In this document: one piece after another, positions 20,051-31,796 of the stretch
Layout of the letters: the number at the start of each line of letters is the position of its first letter
Numbering within the stretch: position 1 is the first letter of the stretch
Notes under the pieces: generated by a model
The model's input: the letters and a program-made list of their open reading frames with translations, nothing else
Databases searched by the model: none
Told to the model about the DNA's origin: nothing
Translations under genes and position numbers: made by a program
DNA from: Eretmocerus hayati
Taxonomy: Eukaryota > Arthropoda > Insecta > Hymenoptera > Aphelinidae
Reading direction: 5' to 3'
Assembly: GCA_029851415.1 (NCBI GenBank)
Contig: CM056742.1
Location: forward strand, 87,782,748-87,846,747
DNA length: 64,000 nt

Positions 20051-22990
20051 TCACATATAGAAAAAAATAAATATTAATAAGTAGTAGAGCCCAGACCATC
20101 CCAGATTAAAATAGTGCTTCTTCTCCACATCAATCCTCTGAGGAGACTGTGTCAATAAAAAATCATTCAAGGCCTCTTTAAGTAATGATGTTTCCCTCAG
20201 CTGCCAAAAGCTCGGAGGGAGAAAGTTCCACAGATGAGCACATTGAACTTGGAATGATCTTCCATACTCAAGTCTCATGTTGGGGACTTTGAGTAGTCGC
20301 TCTTCCAGATCACCACGTGCGGGGCGTTCAGATTGGTACCTGGTAAACATCGCGGCTAGGTAGCCAGGTTCTCCAAGATGCATGATCTTATGCATTAAGA
20401 GTGCTGCGAAGTACATTCTCCGCGAATCAGTACGTAACCAACCCAGACGCTCCCTAAACGGGGTGATGTGCTCGTCTCTCCTAAGATCAAAAATGTATCT
20501 CACACATAAATTGCTCAGTCGTTGTATCCGTTGCCGCTGTTCGTCCGTGGCGTCGAGGTACACGACCGTGCAGTAATCTAAATGCGGTTGAACCAAAGAC
20601 TCGACTAGGCGAACTCGGAGTGGTCTGGTGATACACGCCCTAAAAAACCGCAAACCGTAAAGGGCTCTGTTGACTTTCTTAGTTAATTTATCGATGTGCG
20701 GTTTCCACGTCAGTTTGCTGTCAAGTGTAACACCTAGACTCACGACAGAGTCACTGAATGGGACGAACACTCCGTCCTGTATCTCAACCCCTGTCAAGTT
20801 CATGCGTCACAAGTCTTTAACGTTCTTCTCGGAACTGAAAAAGATTGTCTTGGTCTTCCCAGCGTTGAGGCGCAGATCGGAATTCCTAGCCCAGTCAGCA
20901 ACGAGTCGCCCTATATCCCCTAGTCGAGCAATTCCCTGGTCGATGTTCTTTTTATCGACTTGTAGATAAATCTGAAGGTCATCCGCGTAAAATAAGTGGT
21001 TAACCGACTTTCCGTTCAGTAGCCCGGGCAAGTCATTCACATAAAGACTAAAGAGGAGAGGCCCGAGAACGGACCCCTGTGGAACACCCAGATTGGTTTC
21101 TAGCCAATCAGATTTATCTGCTTTCGAAGTGATTCGTTGGGTGCGACCCTGTAAATACGATTTTATCCACAGGAGTGCCAATCTCGAGAAACCGAGATGT
21201 CGTAGCTTCCTCAGTAGCTTGGATGGTGAAATTGTGTCGAATGCTTTACTAAAGTCAAACAGATGGAGCAGAGTGTTCTTTCTGTCAATTCCTACTTTGA
21301 TGTCGTCTGTCAACTTCAGTAGTGCCGTCTGGGTACTGTGATGTTGCTCGAAACCAGTCTGGAACGGATCAAGTAATTTCTCAATTCTTAAATACTCCGT
21401 GATTGGGTCATGTGCGATTTTTTCCAGAACCTTGGAGAGGAAGCACAGCAGCGCTATGGGACGGAAGTCAGAGACTGCTGATGGAGCTGCAGTCTTCTTT
21501 AATGCAATCAGCTGCGCTTGCTTCCAATCCTAAGGAAAAACGCTATGAGCGAAAGAAGGATTGAAGATATGTACAATGAGATCGACAATACTTGGAAGAG
21601 CTTTCGCGATCACGCTTTGGGGTATTCCATCCGACGCACGGGCCTGGGAAGAGAAATATTTAATGGCAAGGACTACATCATTGTAATTTGTGGGCTTAAA
21701 TTTAAGCCCCTCCTCCGGTGCCGAACTAAAATCGTCCATTGCTCGATTAATATTTTCGTGTGCCGAGACAGAAACCCCCGCAAAGTGAGCGTTCAACCCA
21801 TCCGGTGTGAGACCGTGAATTTCTTCCTCTTTGCTCTTGGTTAAGAGGCCAAGATTGCGGATATCCTTCCAGATGTTCTTCTTCTGATCAAGAGCGTCCG
21901 TGAGATGGGTTTAAAGGAAGGAGTTACGCTCTTGTTCAATGCGCAAGTCGACCTCTTCGCTAAGCCGAAAGTACTCACTTTGAAGCTCAGGCCACTTGCG
22001 TTGGTTTCGTCGCATCCGCTCCCAGCGCCTGCGCGTCGCGTCTCGCTTATTCATGAGCACTTTCAACTCCGGACCAATCCAAGGAGCATCATTTTTCTTC
22101 GGATTTATAGTTTTCTCCGGTGCTAATTCGTCCAAAACGGTCTTTAAATTTTCATTCAAGCAGTTAATTGCATCTTCCAAACTGGTTTCAGCATTTTCAA
22201 GAGCTGTCCAGTTGCAGCGAAGCAAGCCGTCATTCAATATCTCCGGAGTGATCGTACGAAAATCCCTATAGGTGAAGGAATTTATCGGCGGAGTGGGAGT
22301 GAAGACGCTAATGGTGACGTCAATGACCGAGTGCCTGCCAAAACTGGGCAGGAGTCTGTTTTGAAAGTCGGTAATAATGTCGTTGTCATCCACGTGGATA
22401 TGATCAATCCATGTATGAGATACATTGGGGTTATGTTGGTGAGTCGGTTCATGCTGTACTATCTGCAAGGCAAGTTCTTCTGTCAGAGCAGTCAGTGTTT
22501 TGGTGTCAGGGTGAGTGGCGTCAAGTAAATCCGCGTTCAGATCTCCCATTATAATTCTGTGACTGTAATCGCCACACAGTCGACGTAATGAGCCAAACAG
22601 CCCATCATCCTTCTGCATTGCGATTCTCGGGGGTCTGTAAATTACTACGACTAATATCGGAGGAGAGTTGCCCTGCTGTATGCTACAGAAAAGAAATTCA
22701 GGTACTCCAGGTTTCCCTGGCCCAAAAGTATTCGACGGAATCAATTTCTCAACCTTGAAGTCATTGCGCACATACAAGGCAACCCCACTTCCCTCTCTGT
22801 TGCGATCCTGTCTCAACAGTGAAAACCCCGGAATCTGAACGAGACTGTCATCCACATACTCATCAAGCTTCGACTCAGCCACCCCAAATGGATGGTAGGA
22901 GGGATCGTTAGCGACGAGTAAGCGCAGATGCTCAATCTTATCTTTCAGGGAGTTGAGGTTGATAAATCCCGCTTCTAAGAAACCTCCACC
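20051..22990 (-). pseudogene. C3 ORF2 remnant: endonuclease-reverse transcriptase
   Basis: The endonuclease frame (about 22990-21911) keeps AGFINLNSLKDK, VAESKLDEYVDD, GDLNADLLD and SHTWIDHI, and runs into the RT linker before breaking. RT follows in pieces: 21796-21530 up to the HSVFP motif, 21313-20807 with DFSKAFDT, GVPQGSVLGP and YADD, and 20803-20051 with the C-terminal region. Breaks are small indels or point stops. The normal stop after HYFNL is lost (GGATGG instead of TGATGG), so the last piece reads through 18 extra codons into the 3' UTR. Confidence 0.83.
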
Positions 22991-23020
22991 CCCTCGTCGC
23001 TCCTCAGCAGCCGTATTTAG

Positions 23021-24856
23021 TCAAGGAGTCTCCACTGATACTGCTGCCGGATCTCGGCTCTGCTCCGGGACGGTTGTGCAGCTCTGGGTATTGTTAGAGG
23101 ACGCATAAGTACGTTTTGGAACACTTCGACAGGCCGTTTGAATGACCTGCAGATCAGCGAGGGATTCGAACTTATGTGCTCGCTCACCATTCTTCCGCCT
23201 GACCCAGAAACGTCCACCGCTGTGCCAGACGTACCTTAAACCCAAACTGCGTGCAACCTTTCTCAAACGTGTCTATTCCTTGTACTTCTCACGGGGGAGC
23301 ATTTCATCTATAAATCTTTTACGGTTTGGCACACGAGCTCCCGCATCTGAGTCAAGTAGATCAGGCTGGATGTTATTAGCCGTGAAATAATTATTGGCGA
23401 TTGAACGTTTAGCTCGAATCACTTCCCCGACTAAATGGCTACTGGAGAGTTGGACTACGCATGATGGTAGAATGCGTGAGACGGCAGCTGAGGCTCGTGA
23501 AGATGGATTCGAATCACGATTTCTTGCTGCAGGCCTCTCCTCAAACGCATGCCTTGGATGCAGGACATGAACATCAACAATGTCTGCCCTCTCCAGCGAG
23601 GGAAGAATGGACTTGAGCACTGCGTAGGAAGAATCAGATACTTGTGCCGGTGAGGCCATAGAATTTTCTTTCAAAACACCATAAATAATCAATTTGCAGC
23701 GCTCAAGACCATCACTGCCGTGTCCCCGTTCTTGCTTCTCAGCATGTGAGTGGGGGGACTCGTTCATCTTAGGTGAATTAATAAGAATCGAGGATTGATG
23801 TGTCGATTCGGCATTACAATTCTCATCATTTCTTAATTTATGATCTCGCAAAGTACTCTGGAAGCCTTCAAGCAGCTCAGTAAGAGTGGAAATCTGGCCC
23901 TTCATATTGGAATTCTGCTCCAAAAGAAGCTGGCGATCTAAACAGAGCTCCTCCAGCTGTGAGTTCTGTTTCTCTATAAGTCTCTCGAGAGAAGACACCC
24001 GTGCTAAGAGACAATCATCCACCTCTTTCACCGCTGGCGTGAGAGATGGAGGGGGAATGGCAACGTTGCGTCGACTCACGAGGGATTTTATTTCATCAAG
24101 CTGGTTTTGGAGCAAGGTATTTTGGTCGTAAAATAGGTCCAGAGTACTCTGCGCTATAAGTACCCATTTTGGCTCCGGAGAAGGTAACGGCGTGAATGTG
24201 GGTGCTGCTAAAGGATGTTCCAAGTTGTTGGAGCTGTTGCTCTTCTCCATCTCAGCAGGGCCATCTTCGGGTGGTGTAGGATGCAGCAACTGGGAGGCAC
24301 TAGTGAGCCGCTCATGTGTATGCTGCTTTTGAATATTCGCGGGCTCTACTTTGCTGGAGTCGTGGATGGTGGCGCCACGTGATGGAGTTGAAACAGCGGT
24401 TTGCGGAATACCCCCCTCTAGCGCGAGCTGTGGACTCCCGGTGGATGAGTGGTCCTGGTGTTGGGAGTTTCGCGCTACGCCGCACGCTGGTATATTGCGG
24501 AGCGGGGGGAGACAATCCAGATGCAGCACGCATGCTGAGCCGCGTGTGTGAGTTGGGCTGTTTACTCACACATCTCTGCGAGTTCGTATTCTCCTTCTCT
24601 CTCTCTCTCTCTCTCTGGCCGTCTGCGTGCTGAGACGAGCGGCAGAAGTCGTCTGCTTCACTGCTTCTGATGGTAATTTCGCGGTTGGGATTTCGCTCAC
24701 CTGCAGACAGCTCGTGCATGTCACTGCTCCTCGGGATGACTTCGAGCATTTGACATGTGCTGATCTTTTGCATATGCTGCATTCTCTGCTGCCCGTGCGT
24801 AAGGTGCCGTTGCAGGTACAGCAGGTGTTGTCATTCATCGTGCAGCAGACAGCGAG
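23021..24856 (-). pseudogene. C3 ORF1 remnant
   Basis: Homologous to C2 ORF1. The PHD-like cluster (CCTCNGTLRTGSREC...) lies near 24830-24720. A frameshift sits in or after an internal (GA)n run at 24595-24616, which encodes Arg/Glu repeats. The coiled coil is near 24130-23880 and the FP-like C-terminal domain near 23690-23130, with breaks at about 24530 and 23270. The internal GA run is noteworthy because GA/TC runs are the insertion target of these elements. Confidence 0.82.
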
Positions 24857-25146
24857 ACGGGCCAGCGAAGCAGACGACCTCCGAGCATGCGCCGAGAGCT
24901 CACTTTCGGCGCCAAGCACTGCCAACTCGATGTTATTGTTGGAGTTGCAGAATTGGAATTATTCCTCCCAGGCTCGATCAGGAGCCATGCAGTGATGCTC
25001 CAATGGTATGAGCCTGCAGGAGGAAGCCCAATCTGCAAAAAAGTGCCACTCGGGACGACGTTTTGATGGTTAAAACGATATTCTAACACAGAGCGATGTT
25101 GTACGCGTGTGGGAGTACTTACCGCGCCAGAGAGAGAGAGAGAGAA

Positions 25147-25593
25147 GATCGATCTGGCACTTACAGAACGGTCGACTTGGCGACGACGGAGATGTCCACG
25201 AGGACAGAAGTATATATGGGCCACGCTTGGCCGACGGCTACTGGCAGCTTGACCGGACTCGGTCAGGATGCCCTAGAAGTCCGAGCTCGTTGAATGTACT
25301 GTAGGTCTGCAGGGCCTGTCGCGGGACCGCTGCACCAGGTTATCACGCGCGCACTGAGACGAGTAAAACGGCGACGAGGTTACGCGCGGACGAGGAAAAA
25401 GGGGCACGAAAAACTGGAGCGAGCTCCGACACGTGCTCTCACTACTCATGACGACGGTAGTCTGCCGGCTGGCAGAGCGGTGCAATGGCAGCTTGGAAGA
25501 ACGTGAAGGGAGGGGAGCGCGGGGGAAAATAGCTTAGTAGCGTCTGCTACAAGCCATGGCCCGCGCAACTATATCTCGCTTTTTGGCGTGCCA
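25147..25593. repeat. Head-to-head unit U (copy 1)
   Basis: A ~430-bp GC-rich unit, from ATCGATCTGGCAC to TTTTTGGCGTGCCAT, repeated at 50023-50446 with only scattered differences and one ~16-bp gap. It is preceded by (GA)n and followed by (CT)n, so both flanks are (TC)n when read outward. In each locus a minus-strand LINE lies on its left and a plus-strand LINE on its right. No conserved protein-coding frame is convincing. It may be a host repeat with GA...CT borders or a non-autonomous element. Confidence 0.75.
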
Positions 25594-25621
25594 TCTCTCT
25601 CTCTCTCCCCCCTCTCTCCCC

Positions 25622-25671
<50 letters not shown>
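25594..25671. repeat. (CT)n microsatellite, 5' of C4
   Basis: About 78 bp of CT with CCCCC interruptions, joining unit U to the truncated 5' end of LINE C4. Confidence 0.95.
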
Positions 25672-25673
<2 letters not shown>

Positions 25674-25674
<1 letters not shown>

Positions 25675-27085
25675 GCTGAAAAAGACTGCCGCTCCATCAA
25701 CGGTCTCGGACTTCCGTCCTATAGCGCTGCTGTGTTTTCTCGCCAAGGTCCTGGAAAAAATCGCACACGACCAAATCACGGAGTACTTAAAACAAGAGAA
25801 ATTACGGGATCGCTTCCAGACTGGTTTCAGGCAATACCATAGCACCCAGACAGCTCTACTAAAGTTGACAGATGACATCAGAGTAGGCATTGACAAGAAG
25901 AAGATCACCTTGCTCCTGCTTTTTGACTTTAGTAAAGCTTTTGACACGATATCACCATCTAAGCTGTTGAGTAAACTTCGAAATCTTGGCTTTTCGAGAT
26001 CGGCACTTCTGTGGATAAAATCATACTTACAAGGTCGCACCCAGAAAGTCACTTCAAAATCTGGTAATTCTGATTGGCTTGAAACCAATCTGGGTGTTCC
26101 ACAGGGTTCCGTTCTCGGGCCTTTACTCTTCAGCTTATATGTCAATGATTTACCTGGTTTGCTAGACGGAAAGTCGGTACATCATCTATTTTATGCGGAC
26201 GACCTCCAAATTTATCTCCAAGTCGAGAAAACTAAAATCAGGGAGGGCATCGCTCGGCTGGGTGAAATAGGACGACTAGTTGCCGAATGGGCCAAGAGTT
26301 CCGGCCTGTGTCTCAACGCTGGCAAGACCAAGGCAATCTACTTCAGCTCTGAGAGGAATATCAAAGATCTGAAGAGAATGGACTTGCCAGGGGTTGAGAT
26401 ACAGGATGGAAATTTCATCCCGTTCAGTGATACGGTTGTGAGTCTCGGTGTTACACTTGATAGTGAACTGACGTGGAAACCGCACATTGACCAAGTTACT
26501 AAGAAAGTTAACAGAGCCCTATACGGTTTGCGGTTTTTTAGGGCGTGTATCACCAAACCTCTCCGGATTCGCCTAGTCGAGTCATTGGTTCAACCGCATC
26601 TAGATTACTGCACAGTCGTGTACCTCGACGCCACGGACGAACAGCGGCAACGGATACAGAGACTGAGCAATTCATGTGTGAGATTCATCTTTGATCTTAG
26701 GAGAGACGAGCACATCACCCCGTTTAGGGAGCGATTGGGTTGGTTACGTACTGATTCGCGGAGAATGTACTTCGCAGCACTTTTAATGCATAAGATCATG
26801 CATTTGGGAGAACCTGGCTACCTTGCTGCGATGTTTACCAGGTACCAATCCGAACGCCCCGCACGCGGTGATACAGAAGAGCGGGTACTCAAAGTTCCCA
26901 ATATGAGACTTGAGTATGGAAGAAGATCTTTCCAGGTTCAATGTGCTCATTTGTGGAACTTTCTCCCTCCGGGCTTTCGGCAGCTGGGGAAGATATCGTT
27001 GTTTAAAGAGGCCTTAAAAGATCTCTTGATGACACAGACTCCTCAGAAGATTGATGTGGAGAAGAGGCATTATTTTAATCTATGA
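25674..27085 (+). pseudogene. C4 ORF2 fragment: reverse transcriptase, open
   Basis: About 470 codons of RT without a break, from the LKKTAAPST motif to HYFNL. It includes SDFRPIALLCF, DFSKAFDT, GVPQGSVLGP and the catalytic YADD at 26192-26203, then the CR1-type C-terminal region. The frame remains open upstream through the Ser-Leu-coding (CT)n into unit U (from an ATG at 25556), forming a 509-codon chimeric frame with no biological start that I can defend. With no endonuclease and no ORF1, the copy is not autonomous. Confidence 0.85.
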
Positions 27086-27411
27086 TAGGCTTGGGTTCTT
27101 ATTTTAGCTTACGATTAGTTTTACGTGACCTTCTGTCACCTGACTGAAGCAAACTGTGATATTTTCTCTTTTGTGAACCCATGCTCTCAGATTTTAGACA
27201 TACGCGAATTCGCAATTGTAATGACTAGTCACAATTTGTGATATGTACCTGTCCTTGACCAAATCGCTTGTGTTATATATATTTTACCCCCTTTCCTTTT
27301 ATTTTTGAATTTTTGAATACTCAATTATTTCTAGAATTATGCAACATATGTAAAAATATGTGGGTTATATTTTGTCTTATGACGAATAAAGGACATCAAT
27401 CAATCAATCAA
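25674..27411 (+). mobile_element. CR1-like LINE copy C4, 5'-truncated
   Basis: Plus-strand RT region plus a 325-bp 3' UTR, ending GACGAATAAAGGACATC, then (AATC)4 and (TC)n. The 5' truncation joins (CT)n at 25672. The 3' UTR carries the family landmarks GTGACCTTCTGTCACC and GACTAGTCACAATTTGTGA. Confidence 0.87.
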
Positions 27412-27424
27412 TCTCTCTCTCTCT
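27412..27424. repeat. (TC)n junction C4-C5
   Basis: A short (TC)6 tract between the (AATC)4 tail of C4 and the truncated endonuclease sequence of C5. Confidence 0.9.
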
Positions 27425-30142
27425 GTACGCAATGACTTTAAAATTGAGAAATTGATCTCGTCGAATACTTTTGGGCCAGGGAAACCTGGAGTACCTGAAT
27501 ACCTTCTTCGTAGCGTACAGCCGGGCAACTCTCCTCCGATATTAGTCGTGGTAATTCACAGACCCCCAAAAATTACCATGCAGAAGGATGATGGGCTGTT
27601 TAGCTGATTACGTCGACTGTGTGGCGATTACAGTCACAAAGTTTCAATGGGAGATCTGAACGTGGATTTACCTGACGCTACTCACCCAGACACTAAAACA
27701 CTGACTGCGCTGACAGAAGAACTTGCCTTGCAGATAGTACAGCATGGCCCGACTCACCAACACAACCCCAATGTATCTCATACATGAATTGATCATATTT
27801 ACGTGGATGACAACGACATCATTACCGACTTTCAAAACAGACTTTTGCCTAGTTTTGGCAGGCACTCGGTCATTGACGTTACCATCAGCGTCTTCACTCC
27901 CACTCCGCCGAAGAATTCCTCCACCTATAGGGATTTTCGTAAGATCACTCCGGAGATATTGAATGACCGTTTGCTTCGCTGCAACTGGACGGCTCTTGAG
28001 AATGCTGAAACCAGTTTGGAAGATGCAATTTACTGTTTGGATGAAAATTTAGAGACCGTTTTGGACGAATTAGCACCGGAGAAAACTATAAATCCGAAGA
28101 AAAATGATGCTCCTTGAATTGGTTCGGGGTTGAACGTACTCATGAATAAGCGAGACGCGACGCCCAGGCGCTGGGAGCGGATGCAACGTAACCACCGCAA
28201 GTGTCCCGAGCTTCAAAGTGAGTACTTTCGACTTAGCGAAGAGGTCGACTTGCGCATTGAACAAGAGCGTAACTCCTTCCTTCAAACCCATCTCATGGAC
28301 GCTCTTGATCAGAACAAGAACATCTGGAAGGAGATGCGTAAGCTTGGCCTCTTGCCCAAGAGCAAACAGGAAGAACTTCACGGATTCACACCAGATGAGT
28401 TGAACGCTCACTTTGCGGGGGTTTCTGTCTCGGCACACGAAAATATTAATCGAGCAATGGACGATTTTAGTTCGGCACCGGAGGAGGGGCTTAAATTTAA
28501 GCCCAAAAATTACAATGATGTAGTCCTTGCCATTAAATATTTCTCTTCCCAGGCCCGTGGGGCGGATGGAATCCCCCAAAGCGTGATCGCGAAAGCTCTT
28601 CCGAGTATTTGTGATCAATAAGATAATAAAATATGTACAATAAGTACATATTTTCAATTCCTCTTTCGCTCATAGCGTTCTTCCTGAGGCTTGGAAGCAA
28701 GCCCAGCTGATCGCATTAAAGAAGACTGCAGCTCCATCAGCAGTCTCGGATTTCCGTCCCATAGCGCTGCTGTGTTTCCTCTCCAAGGTTCTGGAAAAAA
28801 TCGCACATGACCAAATCACGGAGTATCTGAGAATTGAGAAACTACTTGATCCGTTCCAGGCTGGTTTCAAGCAACATCACAGTATCCAGACGGCACTACT
28901 GAAGTTGACAGACGCCATCAGAGTAGGAATTGACAGAAAGAAGATCTTTCTTCTCCTACTGTTCGACTCTAGCAAAGCATTCGACACAATTTCACCATCC
29001 AAGCTACTGAGGAAGCTACGACATCTCGGTTTCTCGAGATCGGCACTCTTGTGGATAAAATCGTATTTACAAGGCCGCACCCAACAAATCACTTCGAAGA
29101 CAGGCAAATCTGATTGGCTAGGAACCAACCTGGGTGTTCCACAGGGGTCCGTTCTCGGGCCTCTCCTCTTTAGTCTGTATGTGAATGACTTGCCCGGGCT
29201 ACTGAGTGGAAAGTCGGTCAACCACTCATTCTACGCGAATGACCTCCAGATTTATTTACAAGTCGATAAGAAGAACATCGTCCAGGGGATTGCTCGACTG
29301 GGGGAAGTGGGGCGACTCGTTGCTGACTGGGCTAAGAACTCCGACCTGCGCCTCAACGCTGGAAAGACCATGGCGATCTTTTTCAGTTCCGAAAGGAACG
29401 TTAAAGACTTGCAGCGCATGAACTTGCCAGGGGTTGAGATACAGAACGGAGTGTTTATCCCATTCAGTGACTCTGTCGCGAGTCTAGGTGTTACACTTGA
29501 CAGCGAACTGACGTGGGAACCGCACATCGATCAATTAACTAAGAAAGTAAACAGAGCCCTTTACGGTTCGCGGTTTTTTAGGGCGTGTATCACCAGACCA
29601 CTCCGAGTTCGCCTAGTCGAGTCTTTGGTTCAAACGCATTGAGATTACTGCACGGTCGTGTACCTCGACGCCACGGACGAACAGCGGCAACGGATACAAC
29701 GAATGAGCAATTCATGTATGAGACACATTTTTGATCTTAGGAGAGACGAGCACGTCACCACGTTTATCGAGCGTCTGGGTTGGTTACGTACTGATTCGCG
29801 GAGAATGTACTCCGCAGCTCTTTTGATGCATAAGATCATGCACTTGGGAGAACCTGGCTACCTAGCTGCGATGTTTACCAGGTACCAATCCGAACGCCCC
29901 GCTCGTGCTGATCTGGAAGAGCGAGTACTTAAAGTCCCCAACATGAGACTTGAGGTTGGAAGAAGATCATTCCAAGTTCAATGTGCTCATCTGTGGAACT
30001 TTCTCCCTCCGGGCTTTCGGCAGCTGAGGAAAGTATCGTTACTCAAAGAGGCTTTAAAGAATTTCTTAGTGTGTGTCACTTAGGAGACTGTGTGTCTCCT
30101 CAGAGGATTGATGTAGAGAAGAAGCACTATTTCAATCTGTGA
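27425..30142 (+). pseudogene. C5 ORF2 remnant: endonuclease-reverse transcriptase
   Basis: Endonuclease C-terminus with in-frame stops (in the GLF*LRRLCGDY segment near 27604 and at SHT*IDHI near 27786). The linker has another stop near 28117. RT has DFRPIALLC, DSSKAFDT (Phe to Ser), GVPQGSVLGP and YANDLQIY near 29236. The last replaces the catalytic YADD: the first catalytic Asp is Asn, so this RT would be dead even if repaired elsewhere. A small local inversion lies near 28605-28654. The frame ends after the family C-terminus. Confidence 0.85.
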
Positions 30143-30367
30143 TGGGTTAGGCTCTAAATTTTGTACTTAGAATAATGAGTGATTTTTGCCCTGACTAGTC
30201 ACAAATTGTGATACTGAGTGTCCTTGACCAAAACAGTGATTCACTGTAATTATTATTATTATGAGTATATATATATACATTATTTTCTATACACGATATT
30301 ATATTTTCAACGGGCATATGTAATCATATGTAATCAGAATTTTTGTCCGCGGACGAATAAAGGACAT
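27425..30367 (+). mobile_element. CR1-like LINE copy C5, 5'-truncated in the endonuclease
   Basis: Starts at the RNDFKIEKL part of the endonuclease, directly after (TC)n, and runs through ORF2 and a 225-bp 3' UTR to GGACGAATAAAGGACATC then TCTCT. The 3' UTR shares GACTAGTCACAAATTGTGATA and GTCCTTGACCAAA with the other copies. It is head to tail with C4. Confidence 0.86.
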
Positions 30368-30368
30368 C

Positions 30369-30989
30369 TCTCTTTTACTTTATAATATATTCACAACATC
30401 CAAGCCCAAGTATTTATTTGATCTTTTTCCCATTGACAACGAAATCCGTCGATCTGACAGAAATCAGTCATCTCGCATGGTGATTCCCACCACGCGAACA
30501 GCTGCTTATGCTGGTTCGTTTTCGGTACAAGCAAAGCTTGCATGGGAGAAACTACCATCAAGCATCCGTACTATAGTGCCCTTGGATTCGTTCAAATCTA
30601 CTCTGATGTCACATCTCAAAGGAAATGAAATTTAACAAATCTGGGAATAGGCCCAGTTATTGAAGCTTCAATTTATTGGGCAAGTTGCCCTGCGATGTTT
30701 CCAAATGTCGCTATGAACACTGTTCATGAATTTTCATCTTGGAATGAAATGTTGAGTGTGTTGGTCGTTACGATTGAATGTTCGTGTAGAATTCATGTCA
30801 AAGTTGCAATGTATGTAATTCTATTGATCCTCCCGTGGAATACTGTTATGCTCAATATGTACCTGATTTGATCTTATATTATTTCTGAATTTACTTTTTA
30901 TGAAACATTAATGTTACACCATGGAAATACAATTTGCCTTATGGTCTTCCATGACCTAGGCATGAATGAATTCTTTATCAATCAATCGA
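30369..30989 (+). mobile_element. LINE fragment X1 (second CR1-like family), 3' end
   Basis: Begins directly at the TC-rich end of C5. It has 85 codons of an RT C-terminus, then a 350-bp 3' UTR ending in a GGTCTTCCATGACC stem-loop, (AATC)2 and (TC)n at 30990-31010. The 3' end parallels X2 (52312-52767), so both belong to one family distinct from C1-C8. Confidence 0.7.
30381..30635 (+). pseudogene. X1 reverse transcriptase C-terminal fragment
   Basis: An open frame ending in TAA at 30633-30635. It shows the typical last segment of CR1/Jockey-type ORF2 proteins: a basic R-R-S-D/R-N stretch, VIPTTRTAAYAGSFSVQA, then WEKLPSSIR and a DSFKSTLMSHL helix. Residue by residue it parallels the X2 fragment (VTRTTAYEKSFSVQAMQMW). 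The 5' truncation removes the catalytic domains. Confidence 0.7.
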
Positions 30990-31010
30990 TCTCCCTCTCT
31001 CTCTCTCTTT

Positions 31011-31122
31011 CTTCTACCTCAGAAAGTCCTCTCCTTGTTACTTGCTCTAGCTATGACATAAAATCATATTAGACCAATAAATTGGTCCAGAGGAGAGGGG
31101 ACGGCATTACTCAGCCGTCACA
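31011..31122 (-). repeat. Possible LTR start fragment
   Basis: On the minus strand it begins TGTGACGGCTGAGTA, similar to the first bases of the solo LTR (TGTGACGGTTGAGTAG, ending at 47946). It runs to a GA/TC-rich tract where X1 ends. The solo LTR also has a (GA)n tract internally, so X1 may have inserted into that tract of a related LTR. Similarity is short. Confidence 0.35.
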
Positions 31123-31796
31123 CCCGACCCCACACGCTGGGTAGCCGGCTGGCGTACCAGCTCGAGAACTACCCTCTCAATCTGGGCCAATTTAGGAAAT
31201 AGACCAATTTTTCCATGAAAATGAACAGTTTTCATTTATCGAAAATTTGTCATGTAGTTTTTCGAGCGAAGAAAGATTTGATACCAAGAGTAGATACGAT
31301 TTCTTCACAAACGGTTGGGAATTCGTTCATACGAACATAAAATCCATTCAATATATCACGAAAATATTCGTACGAATTTCGGATCACAGATCACTGGACA
31401 GCGTCTTTTCACTGCACTGTTCTGCACTATTGTGCCACAGAGAAATCATTTGGTCTCACTGAACCACTTGGTCTCTTGAATTGACCGTCCTCACTAGACC
31501 ATACTATGCATACAGTACACTGATCATTCATTGTATACAGCATTCTTATCATACATCGCATACAGTACCCTGATCATACTTCGGACATTTGTCTCGCATC
31601 CACGCCTTGTGCATTCAGATCATACCGTATTTCGCTCTATCCATACTTTAATACAAATAGCGCACAAATTAAATATAAAATCATAATTGATTGACTATCT
31701 TGTTACATGATTATTCGGTCGTAGACCTTATATTAGAACATGGTCTGTTTATTGAAAATTTGGTACATTGGCACACAAAATGGAAATGAATAGACA
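31123..31796. other. Unassigned non-coding stretch
   Basis: No domain-bearing frame was found. Around 31495-31590 there are three imperfect copies of a GCATACAGTAC...TGATCAT motif. Nothing else is recognised. Confidence 0.35.

Larger units (their letters stand above)
18745..25128 (-). mobile_element. CR1-like LINE copy C3, full length, split by a TIR element
   Basis: Full-length layout on the minus strand: 5' UTR (25128 to about 24857), ORF1 remnant (24856-23021), ORF2 remnant (about 22990-20051), and a 3' UTR running to 18745 and interrupted by the 1-kb TIR element at 18845-19864. The 5' end (GGTAAGTACTCCC) directly follows (TC)n. Several frameshifts and stops inactivate both frames. Without the insertion its length is about 5.4 kb, agreeing with C2. 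Confidence 0.87.

Noticed and set aside
25534..26145. 203-codon minus-strand frame across unit U, (CT)n and C4
   Set aside because: Antisense to a clear RT frame; its Arg-Glu run is simply the microsatellite.
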